A stretch of 64,000 nucleotides of DNA from Bosea sp. F3-2. Lineage in GTDB: Bacteria; Pseudomonadota; Alphaproteobacteria; Rhizobiales; Beijerinckiaceae. Positions within the stretch are counted from its first letter, which is position 1. The number at the start of each line of letters is the position of its first letter. Location: the NCBI RefSeq assembly GCF_008253865.1, contig NZ_CP042331.1, positions 5,669,501 to 5,733,500 on the forward strand, read 5' to 3'. Shown here in pieces: positions 28,453-35,696 of the stretch. A model generated the notes under the pieces. It made no database searches. It had not been told where the DNA came from and saw only the letters and a list, made by a program, of their open reading frames with translations. A program made the position numbers and the translations under genes.

Positions 28453-29124
28453 ATGGCTGTTTCCGGGACAAGCGGCACGTCCGGCACGTCGACCAACAAC
28501 AACAGCACGGTCACCGGCGGTACCACCGGGATCGCAAACAACTTCGACCAGTTCCTGCTGCTGCTGACGACGCAGCTCAAGAACCAGTCGCCGCTCGATC
28601 CGCTCGATACCAACCAGTTCACGGCGCAGCTCGTGCAGTTCGCTGGTGTCGAGCAGCAGCTCAAGACCAATGAGACGCTGAGCTCGCTGCTGAGCCTGAA
28701 CGCGGCCGGCACGGCGACCAACGCCGTCGGCTTCATCGGCGCCAAGATCACCGCCGATGGCGCCACGACGCGGCTGATCGACGGCAAGGCCGAGTGGAAG
28801 GTCAACATGGCTTCGGCCGGAACGGCCAACATTACGATCAAGGATTCGAAGGGCAACGTCGTCCAGACCGCCACCAAGACGCTGGTCGCTGGCGACCAGA
28901 CCTATAGCTGGGACGGCACGACCTCGATCGGCTCCAAGGCGCCGGATGGCGAGTACACCATCACGATCGATGCGAAGAACGTGGCGGGCGAGCCCGTCAC
29001 GGCCAAGACGCAGATCGGCGGCATCGTCGACGGCGTCGACTTCACCTCCTCGATCCCCATGCTGAAGATCGGTTCGATCAGCGTGCCGATCGACAAGGTG
29101 AAGAGCGTGGTGCGCAGCGAATGA
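28453..29124 (+). CDS. flgD: Flagellar hook assembly protein FlgD
   Basis: 223 residues. The N-terminal region carries the conserved FDQFLLLLTTQLKNQSPLDPLDTNQFTAQL block (about residues 35-65) of the hook cap; residues about 90-200 form the FlgD tudor/Ig-like part (KDSKGNVVQT, YSWDGTTSIGSKAPDGEYT). It caps the growing hook outside the cell. AAGGA lies nine bases before the ATG, 15 bases after fliK, so both are in one operon. Confidence 0.94.
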   Translation: MAVSGTSGTSGTSTNNNSTVTGGTTGIANNFDQFLLLLTTQLKNQSPLDPLDTNQFTAQLVQFAGVEQQLKTNETLSSLLSLNAAGTATNAVGFIGAKITADGATTRLIDGKAEWKVNMASAGTANITIKDSKGNVVQTATKTLVAGDQTYSWDGTTSIGSKAPDGEYTITIDAKNVAGEPVTAKTQIGGIVDGVDFTSSIPMLKIGSISVPIDKVKSVVRSE

Positions 29125-29163
29125 GCCGGGGCGAATCAATCGTGGAGATACGACACGATCGTT

Positions 29164-29178
29164 TTAGCCAATTTTTAA
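29164..29178 (+). promoter_or_regulatory. Candidate CtrA box upstream of sciP
   Basis: TTAG, seven bases, TTAA: seven of eight positions match the CtrA consensus TTAA-N7-TTAA. It ends 54 bases before the sciP start. In Caulobacter sciP is a CtrA-activated gene. Confidence 0.5.
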
Positions 29179-29231
29179 AGCCGGCCACCTATGCTGCCCT
29201 CAGTAGCTCTGTTGAGTTGTGTGAGTGTACC

Positions 29232-29507
29232 ATGACCGAGCCATTGCGACCGCGGGTGAAGTACGTGATCGGACCGGACGGAAGTCCGCTGACGATTGCG
29301 GACCTCCCGCCGATGAATACAAGGCGCTGGGTCATCCGGCGGAAGGCAGAGGTGGTGGCCGCAGTGCGCGGCGGCCTGCTCAGCCTGGAGGAAGCCTGCC
29401 AGCGCTACACGCTGACGGTTGATGAGTTCCTGAGCTGGCAGATGTCGATCGATCAGCACGGCCTCGCCGGGCTGCGGACGACCCGGATCCAGCACTACCG
29501 CCAGTAA
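29232..29507 (+). CDS. sciP: CtrA inhibitor SciP (DUF1153)
   Basis: 91 residues, almost wholly the conserved DUF1153 domain: PRVKYVIGPDGSPLTIADLPP, NTRRWVIRRKAEVVAAVRGG, LSLEEACQRYTLTVDEFLSW and DQHGLAGLRTTR. In Caulobacter SciP binds CtrA on DNA and blocks its transcription of flagellar genes late in the cycle. The ATG at 29232 fits the family start; upstream in-frame codons lack a ribosome site. It lies between flgD and fliF on the same strand, with a terminator-like hairpin behind it. Confidence 0.94.
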   Translation: MTEPLRPRVKYVIGPDGSPLTIADLPPMNTRRWVIRRKAEVVAAVRGGLLSLEEACQRYTLTVDEFLSWQMSIDQHGLAGLRTTRIQHYRQ

Positions 29508-29532
29508 GCCGCGGATCATTGCGGTTGTCTTC

Positions 29533-29565
29533 AAAGGCGTCGGTCCGGGCAGGACCGGCGCCTTT
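29533..29565 (+). terminator. Terminator-like hairpin after sciP
   Basis: AAAGGCGTCGGTCC and GGACCGGCGCCTTT form a 14-pair stem (one G-T pair) around a five-base loop. A continuous T-run is lacking (TTTCGCGTTT), so termination may be partial. It isolates sciP from fliF. Confidence 0.6.
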
Positions 29566-29617
29566 CGCGTTTGCGCGGCGTGTCCGCACGGAAAGTTTAA
29601 CGGAGAGCCGCGAAAAA

Positions 29618-29632
29618 TTAACCGACCGCTAA
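29618..29632 (+). promoter_or_regulatory. Candidate CtrA box upstream of fliF
   Basis: TTAA, seven bases, CTAA, matching seven of eight consensus positions and ending 77 bases before the fliF start codon. Confidence 0.55.
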
Positions 29633-29709
29633 CCATGCACTGGGAAAAACTTGCCTAGTGGGTCGGGGCCAATGCGCCGTCCCTTCGATTCTGTGGGACG
29701 GATGGCGGC

Positions 29710-31407
29710 GTGAACGGCCTGATCGAGCAGTTTGCCAAATTCGGCGCGGCGCGGCTGGCGGCCATGCTGGCGGTGACACTGGCTCTCGTCGGCTTCTTCG
29801 GCTTCGTGATGCTGAAGATGTCCCAGCCGGCGATGAGCGTGTTGTTCACCGATCTTTCCAGCCAGGATGTCAGCGCGATCCTCAAGGATCTCGACACGCG
29901 CGGCATCAAATACGAGCTGCGCGGCGACGGCCAGACCGTGCTGGTGCCCAAGGCCGATGTGCCGCGGCTGCGCCTCGACCTCGCCGGCAAGGGCATCCCG
30001 GCTGGCGGCGGCGTCGGCTACGAGATCTTCGACAAGGGCGACGCCTTCTCCTCGACCAGCTTCGTCCAGAACATCAACCATCTGCGCGCGCTCGAAGGCG
30101 AACTCTCCCGCTCGATCCGTTCGATCAGCCGGGTGCAGGCGGCGCGCGTGCACCTCGTCATCCCCGAGCGGCGCCTGTTCGAGCGCGACCGCGAGCCGCC
30201 GCGTGCCTCGATCGCGCTCAAGCTCGCCGGCGATCTCGACGCCGCGCAGGTGCGCGCCGTGCGCCACCTCGTCGCCTCGGCCGTCGACGGGCTGAAGCCT
30301 GAACGTGTCTCGATCGTCGACGAGCGCGGCCGCCTGCTGGCCGATGGCGCGCAGAGCGATCAGGGCCTGATCGGGCTCGGCATCGAGGAGCGCCAGACCG
30401 CGATCGAGAAGCGTATCAAGTCGCAGGTCGAGGATATCGTCGCCAGCGTCGTCGGCTATGGCCGGGCGCGCGTGCAGGTTTCGGCGGCGCTCGACACCAA
30501 CCGCATCGAGAGCCGCTCCGAGAACTTCGATCCGGAAAGCCGTGTCCTGCGCTCCAGCCAGAACCGCACGGAGGCATCGACGACGAGCGAAGGCGGCAAC
30601 GGCGCCGTCACGGTCGGCAACGAACTGCCAGGCGCCCAGCAGACGCAAGGCACGCAGCAAGCCCAGCGCGAGAACTCCTCGAAGAACGAGGAGGTCGCGA
30701 ATTACGAGATCTCGCGCACGACCCGCACCGAGGTGCTGGAAGGCGGGCGGATCAAGAAGCTGTCGGTCGCCGTTCTCGTCGATGGCAACTACAGCCGTAG
30801 TTCGGCGGGCGAACTCTCCTATCAGCCGCGTAACGCCGACGAGCTCGAGCGCATCGGCGAGCTGGTGCGGACCGCCGTCGGTTTCGACCAAGGGCGCGGC
30901 GACAAGGTGGAAGTCGTCAACCTGCGCTTTGCCGAAGCGCCCCCGCCGCCAAACGACCTGACCGAGCAGACGCTGATGCAGCAGCTCACCTCCTTCACCC
31001 GGGAGGACCTTGTCCGCTTCGCCGAGCTCGGCGTGATCTCGCTGCTGACGCTGATCGTGCTGATGACCGTGGTGCGGCCGCTGCTGAAGCAGGTTCTGGC
31101 CTCCGACAACAGCAATGTCCGCACGATTCCATCCTTCATGCGCAATGGCGGCGCGCTGGCCGGGCCTGATGCGGCGACGGGCGATCCGGCAGGCAGCCCG
31201 GGCCGGGCGGTCGCCACGGTCGGCCCCGATGGGGAGGTGCTGCAGGCGGAGGTCGAGATGCCGTCCGAGCGGATGCTCGCGATCGCGCAGGTCAAGGGAC
31301 AGCTCAAGGCGCAATCGGTGGAAAAGATCGGGGCGCTGGTCGCGCAGAACCCGGCCGACTCGGTCGCGGTGCTGCGTAGCTGGATCCACGAGAAAGTTCC
31401 GGCGTGA
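29710..31407 (+). CDS. fliF: Flagellar M-ring protein FliF
   Basis: 565 residues. An N-terminal membrane helix (about 18-38) and a C-terminal helix (about 438-458, LGVISLLTLIVLMTVVRPLL) enclose the periplasmic YscJ/FliF ring domains (PKADVPRLRLDLAGKGIP; NHLRALEGELSRSIRSI; RVHLVIPERRLFERD). The last 40 residues (SERMLAIAQVKGQLKAQSVEKIG) form the FliG-binding tail. It builds the MS ring in the inner membrane. The GTG at 29710 is the start; a CtrA-like box lies 78 bases upstream. Confidence 0.96.
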   Translation: MNGLIEQFAKFGAARLAAMLAVTLALVGFFGFVMLKMSQPAMSVLFTDLSSQDVSAILKDLDTRGIKYELRGDGQTVLVPKADVPRLRLDLAGKGIPAGGGVGYEIFDKGDAFSSTSFVQNINHLRALEGELSRSIRSISRVQAARVHLVIPERRLFERDREPPRASIALKLAGDLDAAQVRAVRHLVASAVDGLKPERVSIVDERGRLLADGAQSDQGLIGLGIEERQTAIEKRIKSQVEDIVASVVGYGRARVQVSAALDTNRIESRSENFDPESRVLRSSQNRTEASTTSEGGNGAVTVGNELPGAQQTQGTQQAQRENSSKNEEVANYEISRTTRTEVLEGGRIKKLSVAVLVDGNYSRSSAGELSYQPRNADELERIGELVRTAVGFDQGRGDKVEVVNLRFAEAPPPPNDLTEQTLMQQLTSFTREDLVRFAELGVISLLTLIVLMTVVRPLLKQVLASDNSNVRTIPSFMRNGGALAGPDAATGDPAGSPGRAVATVGPDGEVLQAEVEMPSERMLAIAQVKGQLKAQSVEKIGALVAQNPADSVAVLRSWIHEKVPA

Positions 31408-31421
31408 CGGGCTGCTGAACC

Positions 31422-32501
31422 ATGGCCGAGACACGATCCATCGCAACGCGCAGCACGGCCCTCCAGGGCGGCATCGAGGGCGGCGGCTTCGGCGTGACCT
31501 CGATCGCCGAGATGACCGGCCCGCAGCGGGCGGCCGTGATCCTGCTCGTGCTCGGTGAGGACCACGGCCGGGCCATCTGGCAGGAGTTCGACGACGACGA
31601 GATCCGCATCATCACCCGCGCGATGGCTGAGCTCGGCACGGTCGATGCCGACGAGGTCGAGCGGCTGATGCTCGATTTCGTCGGAAAGCTCTCCAGCGCG
31701 GGAGCCGTCACCGGCTCCTTCGACCGCACGATCTCGTTGCTCGAAAAGATCCTGCCGACGGAGCAGGTCGCGCTGATCATGGAGGAGATCCGTGGACCGG
31801 CTGGCCGCAACATGTGGCAGAAGCTCGGCAACATCGACGCGATGGTGCTCGCGAATTTCCTCAAGAACGAATACCCGCAGACGATCGCCGTGATCCTGTC
31901 GAAGATCCGGCCCGACCACTCAGCGAATGTGCTGCGCAACCTGCCGAACGACCTCTCGATCGAGGTGGTCGGCCGCATGCTGCGGCTCGAATCGGTGCAG
32001 AAGGAAGCGCTCGATCATATCGAGAACACCCTGCGGACCGAATTCGTCTCGACGCTGACCCAGACGCGCCGGCGCGATCCACATGAGATGATGGCCGAGA
32101 TCTTCAACGGTTTCGACCGGCAGACGGAGATCCGCTTCCTTTCGGCGCTCGATGCTTCCAACCAGGAATCGGCCGAGCGCATCCGGGCGCTGATGTTCAC
32201 CTTCGAGGATCTCGCCAAGCTTGATCCCGCCGGGCTGCAGACGCTGATGCGCCAGGCCGACAAGGACACGCTGGCGCGGGCGCTCAAGGGGGCGAGCCAG
32301 TCGATGCGTGACTTCTTCTACGGGGCCATGTCGCAGCGCGCCGCCAAGAACATGCAGGATGACATGGAAGGTCTGGGGCCGCTGCGGCTCAAGGAGGTCG
32401 ACGAGGCCCAGACTAAACTCGTCCAACTGACAAAGGACCTGGCGGATAAGGGCGAGATCGTCCTGTCCAAGGGAAATGCCGACGACGAGCTGGTGTACTA
32501 G
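31422..32501 (+). CDS. fliG: Flagellar motor switch protein FliG
   Basis: 359 residues, usual length. FliG forms the rotor ring under FliF and takes torque from MotA. The N-terminal LTGPQRAAVILLVLGEDHG-type segment (here MTGPQRAAVILLVLGEDHG), the middle EYPQTIAVILSKIRPDHSANVL and the C-terminal FEDLAKLDPAGLQTLMRQADKDTLARALKG charged torque helix are present. Its stop codon is TAG, of which TA is the target site and G the first base of an inserted element; without the element the stop would be TAA directly followed by G and the fliH ATG. Confidence 0.96.
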   Translation: MAETRSIATRSTALQGGIEGGGFGVTSIAEMTGPQRAAVILLVLGEDHGRAIWQEFDDDEIRIITRAMAELGTVDADEVERLMLDFVGKLSSAGAVTGSFDRTISLLEKILPTEQVALIMEEIRGPAGRNMWQKLGNIDAMVLANFLKNEYPQTIAVILSKIRPDHSANVLRNLPNDLSIEVVGRMLRLESVQKEALDHIENTLRTEFVSTLTQTRRRDPHEMMAEIFNGFDRQTEIRFLSALDASNQESAERIRALMFTFEDLAKLDPAGLQTLMRQADKDTLARALKGASQSMRDFFYGAMSQRAAKNMQDDMEGLGPLRLKEVDEAQTKLVQLTKDLADKGEIVLSKGNADDELVY

Positions 32502-32761
32502 AGGCTGCTGTGAACCAGGAGGTGGATTTGATGAGGTCAAACCGGCGAAGATGGGAGGAGCATTGCGCCGCCGATACGTCGGTATCGGCAAGCGATGCGA
32601 CGCTGCAGCTCCGCCGTTTTCACCTCACCCGCAGGGCGCGGCGCTTTTGCGCGACTGCTGTGTCGTTCTTCGTAGCAAACCGAAGGGTTTGCGTCCTCGA
32701 ACTCCTTGCATTCGCGCAAAAGCGCCAGCGTCAAATCCACCCCCTGGTTCACAGCAGCCTC
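32501..32761. mobile_element. MITE-like element with 31-bp terminal inverted repeats and TA target duplication
   Basis: 261 bp bounded by inverted repeats of 31 bases with one mismatch, beginning GAGGCTGCTGTGAACCAGG, and flanked by TA at 32499-32500 and 32762-32763. It has no transposase frame. Sub-terminal imperfect inverted repeats (GAGGTCAAACCGGCG against GAGGTGAAAACGGCGG in reverse) suggest a foldback structure. TA duplication is typical of IS630/Tc1-mariner-mobilised elements. It sits exactly between fliG and fliH. Only one copy is in this window. Confidence 0.85.
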
Positions 32762-32764
32762 TAA
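32531..32764 (+). CDS. Short open frame carried by the MITE-like element
   Basis: 77 codons, Arg-rich product with no recognised family. The element supplies AGGAGG at 32517-32522, eight bases before an ATG, and the frame runs through it to a TAA formed at the right junction (32762-32764), one base before the fliH ATG. It may be translated only to keep ribosomes reaching fliH; evidence for a functional peptide is lacking. Confidence 0.35.
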   Translation: MRSNRRRWEEHCAADTSVSASDATLQLRRFHLTRRARRFCATAVSFFVANRRVCVLELLAFAQKRQRQIHPLVHSSL

Positions 32765-32765
32765 G

Positions 32766-33356
32766 ATGGTTTCCACCACGAAGTTCATGTTCGGGACGGA
32801 TTTTCGCGAAGGCGGCCGCAAAGCCGCCGGCGAGGCCGATCTCGCGGCGGCACGGGCGGAAGGATTCCGTGCCGGGCAGGAGCAGGCGCATCGAGAGGCG
32901 CAAAGTCAGCTTGCCGGGCTGACCGGGCAGCTCGCCCGCTCCGCCGAGCGGCTCTTCGCGCAGGAGGCGGCGCGGACCGCCGCGATCGAGGAACATGCGG
33001 CGCATGTCGCGCTCGTGACGGCGAAGGCTTTGGCGGGCGCTGCCCTGGCGGAGAAGCCGATGGCGGCGCTGGCGGGAGCGATCCGCGAAGCCTTAAGCCA
33101 TGCCCGGACGGCGCCGCATCTCGTCTTGCGCGTCAACGAGGCCGTGGTCGAGCAGGCGGAGGAACTGATCCGCAAGCTCGCGGCCGAGCATGGCTTTGCG
33201 GGAAAGCTGATCGTGCTCGGGCAGGCGGACATCGTGCCCGGCGATGGGCGCATCGAATGGGCCGAGGGCGGTTTCGTCCTCGACAGCCAGCAGCTTTCGG
33301 CCCTGGTCGAACAGGCGGTCGCCCGCGTGTTCGGCCATGGCCAGGCGGAACCATGA
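32766..33356 (+). CDS. fliH: FliH-like flagellar export regulator
   Basis: 196 residues, with an Ala/Glu/Arg-rich coiled N-terminal half (AAARAEGFRAGQEQAHREAQ, the Gly/Ala-spaced motif typical of FliH) and a C-terminal half ending GRIEWAEGGFVLDSQQL, the usual FliH tail. It controls the export ATPase FliI in the cytosol. The ATG at 32766 has no Shine-Dalgarno sequence of its own because the mobile element ends four bases upstream; translation probably depends on ribosomes from the frame in that element or from fliG. The upstream in-frame codons from 32706 lie inside the element and are rejected. Confidence 0.85.
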   Translation: MVSTTKFMFGTDFREGGRKAAGEADLAAARAEGFRAGQEQAHREAQSQLAGLTGQLARSAERLFAQEAARTAAIEEHAAHVALVTAKALAGAALAEKPMAALAGAIREALSHARTAPHLVLRVNEAVVEQAEELIRKLAAEHGFAGKLIVLGQADIVPGDGRIEWAEGGFVLDSQQLSALVEQAVARVFGHGQAEP

Positions 33357-33367
33357 AAGTCTGAGCC

Positions 33368-33718
33368 ATGAGCCAGCAGAACGACCTCAACCTGCCGCCG
33401 CTGAATCAAGCCGACTTGTCCTTCGACCAGAACCAGAACTCGGTCGCACATTCCGGCCCGGTCCCGGTCAAGACGGCGGAGGATCTCGAGCAGGTCTTCG
33501 ACGTGCCGGTCACGGTCTCGGCCGTGCTCGGTTCCTCGAAGGTTGCGGTGGGCGACCTGCTCCAGATCGTGCCCGGCGCGGTGTTGGAGCTCGACCGGCG
33601 CGTCGGCGAGGCGATCGACATCTTCGTCAACGAGCGGCTGGTGGCTCGCGGCGAGGTCGTCGTCGTCGAGGACCGGCTCGGCGTGACCATGACCGAAATC
33701 ATCAAGGCGGACCGGTGA
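33368..33718 (+). CDS. fliN: Flagellar motor switch protein FliN
   Basis: 116 residues. The C-terminal SpoA-type domain is clear: VFDVPVTVSAVLGSSKVAVGDLLQIVPGAVLELDRRVGEAIDIFVNERLVARGEVVVVEDRLGVTMTEI in outline (read as successive conserved segments). FliN forms the C-ring with FliM and FliG. It follows fliH by 11 bases, so it is co-transcribed. Confidence 0.95.
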   Translation: MSQQNDLNLPPLNQADLSFDQNQNSVAHSGPVPVKTAEDLEQVFDVPVTVSAVLGSSKVAVGDLLQIVPGAVLELDRRVGEAIDIFVNERLVARGEVVVVEDRLGVTMTEIIKADR

Positions 33719-33740
33719 GAACCGGCCCCGCCATCGTGAC

Positions 33741-33849
33741 GCTAGATCGCCGTGCGTCCGAACGGACGCATAGTGGCGATCTACCTCTTTGTCTTAGCAT
33801 CGGATTCCTCCGAAAAGTGGAATCCATTTTTTGGTCCGATGCTCTAAAC
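33741..33849. repeat. Dispersed intergenic repeat, copy B
   Basis: Inverted copy of the first module of the element at 19312-19480, with GCGTCCGAACGGACGC and AAAAGTGGAATCC segments in the same order on the opposite strand. It lies between fliN and flbD. Confidence 0.8.
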
Positions 33850-33864
33850 AGAAGGACCTGAGCC

Positions 33865-35229
33865 ATGCGCCTCATCATCGCCGGCGGTCTCAAGGGACAG
33901 ATCATCGCCGCGGCCAAGATCGCGATGTCGCACGGAGCGGCCGTGACCCATACCGATGGGCTCGATCAGACGCTCGCGGTGCTGCGCTCGAAGGGCGCCG
34001 ATCTGCTGATGATCGATGTCGCGCAGCCGATCGCGGCCTATGTCGCGGCGTTGGAGGCGGAACGCATCCGCACGCCGATCGTCGCCTGCGGCACCTCGAC
34101 GGATGCACGCGCGGCCGTGGCAGCGATCCAGGCCGGCGCCAAGGAATATGTGCCGCTGCCGCCGGATCCGGAGCTGATCGCGGCAGTGCTGGAGGCAGTC
34201 GCTGCCGACCAGTCCAGCCTGATCTGGCGCGACCCGGCGATGGAACGCGTCGTGCAGCTCGCCTCGCAAATCGCGCGCTCGGAGGCGCCTGTCCTCGTTA
34301 CCGGAGAGAGCGGCACCGGCAAGGAGGTGATCGCCCGTCATCTCCATCAGAAGTCGGCGCGCAAGGACCGGCCCTTCGTCGCAGTGAACTGCGCCGCCAT
34401 TCCTGACAACCTGCTCGAATCCGAGCTGTTCGGTCATGAGAAGGGCGCCTTCACCGGCGCCATCGCCCGGCGCATCGGCAAGTTCGAGGAAGCCAATGGC
34501 GGCACGCTGCTGCTCGACGAGATCTCGGAGATGGATGTGCGCCTGCAGGCGAAGCTCCTGCGTGCCCTGCAGGAGCGGATGATCGACCGTGTCGGCGGCG
34601 CCCAGCCGGTCAAGGTCGACATCCGCATCATCGCGACGTCGAACCGCAATCTGGCGGACGCGGTGCGCGAGGGCTCCTTCCGTGAGGATTTGTTCTACCG
34701 TCTCAACGTCGTGCATCTGCGCCTGCCGGCGCTGCGCGAGCGGCCAGCCGACATCCTGGTGCTGGCCGAGCATTTCGCCAAGAAATATGCCGATCTGAAC
34801 GGGTTGCCGATGCGGCCGATCGCAGCCGACGTGCGCAAGCTGCTGCTCGGCAACGCCTGGCGCGGCAATGTCCGCGAGCTGGAGAACACGATGCACCGGG
34901 CGGTGCTGCTGGCGAGCGGTCCGGAGATCGCGTCTACGGCCGTGCTGACGCCGGAAGGCGAGGCGCTGTCTTCGTCCCCTGCGCGCGACCCCGCCGCGCG
35001 CGCCGCGCAGACCGCGGAGGCCATGACCCGATCGCTGGTGGGGAACACCGTCGCCGATGTCGAGCGGGAGCTCATCCTCGATACGCTCGACCACTGCCTC
35101 GGCAACCGCACGCACGCGGCCAAGATCCTCGGAATCTCGATCCGCACGCTGCGCAACAAGCTGAGCGAATACACCGCCGCCGGCATCACCGTGGCGGAGC
35201 CGGGTCAGACACGCATCAGCGTGGCCTGA
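33865..35229 (+). CDS. flbD: Sigma-54-dependent flagellar regulator FlbD
   Basis: 454 residues. An N-terminal receiver-like domain (D51 in LLMID; no adjacent acidic pair, K93 in GAKEYVPLPP) precedes an AAA+ sigma-54 activator with Walker A GESGTGKE (147-154), GAFTGA (194-199) and GGTLLLDE; a Fis-type helix-turn-helix ends the protein (THAAKILGISIRTLRNKLSEY). The receiver closely follows the Caulobacter FlbD pattern. FlbD turns on late flagellar genes and represses fliF-class genes. AAGGA lies upstream of the ATG. It follows fliN after a dispersed repeat. Confidence 0.94.
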   Translation: MRLIIAGGLKGQIIAAAKIAMSHGAAVTHTDGLDQTLAVLRSKGADLLMIDVAQPIAAYVAALEAERIRTPIVACGTSTDARAAVAAIQAGAKEYVPLPPDPELIAAVLEAVAADQSSLIWRDPAMERVVQLASQIARSEAPVLVTGESGTGKEVIARHLHQKSARKDRPFVAVNCAAIPDNLLESELFGHEKGAFTGAIARRIGKFEEANGGTLLLDEISEMDVRLQAKLLRALQERMIDRVGGAQPVKVDIRIIATSNRNLADAVREGSFREDLFYRLNVVHLRLPALRERPADILVLAEHFAKKYADLNGLPMRPIAADVRKLLLGNAWRGNVRELENTMHRAVLLASGPEIASTAVLTPEGEALSSSPARDPAARAAQTAEAMTRSLVGNTVADVERELILDTLDHCLGNRTHAAKILGISIRTLRNKLSEYTAAGITVAEPGQTRISVA

Positions 35230-35244
35230 CCCGGAAATTGCAGC

Positions 35245-35559
35245 TCAATAATAGTAACGTCGGCGGTAGTAATAGCGCGGGCGGTAGTAGTATCGTGGAC
35301 GGTAATAATACCGCGGGCGATAGTAGCGCCGACGATAATAATAGCGCGGGCGACGATAGTAGTAGTACTGGCTGAATTCGGCGTCGGTCTTGTCCAGCGC
35401 CTCCTTCATGTCGGCCGGAACGGCTTCATCGCCCCTTGCGGGCTCGGCTTCCGGCTTCAGGGCCGGCTTCGGCTGGGCCGCTTCGGCGGCGGCGATGCCG
35501 CCCATGCCGGCAGCGGCGAAGCCTCCGACCAGCGTCATCAGGAATGAGCGTCTGTCCAC
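35245..35559 (-). CDS. Tyr/Arg-rich protein with Tat-type signal
   Basis: 104 residues from a GTG at 35559 with GGAGG five bases upstream. Residues 2-8 are DRRSFLM, a twin-arginine motif, followed by a hydrophobic Gly/Ala stretch and AEA-A cleavage site. The mature part has an acidic Pro/Ala/Glu segment and then ends in forty residues made only of Tyr (21), Arg (15) and Pro (4) in units such as RPRYYY. An ATG at 35598 would add 13 residues and hide the Tat motif inside. No family named. Convergent with flbD, 15 bases apart. Confidence 0.65.
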   Translation of the reverse strand: MDRRSFLMTLVGGFAAAGMGGIAAAEAAQPKPALKPEAEPARGDEAVPADMKEALDKTDAEFSQYYYYRRPRYYYRRRYYRPRYYYRPRYYYRPRYYYRRRYYY

Positions 35560-35696
35560 GACGACCTCCAGGCTGTTGTCTCCATATCGTCCGTGCATTC
35601 TTAGAGCCTGAATGCCGGCAGGAAGTAATGCGTTTGAAGGATGCTTTGTTCCCCGACGCGCGGTTTTCTTCCTTATGGTTAGGGCCAAGGCTGCGC

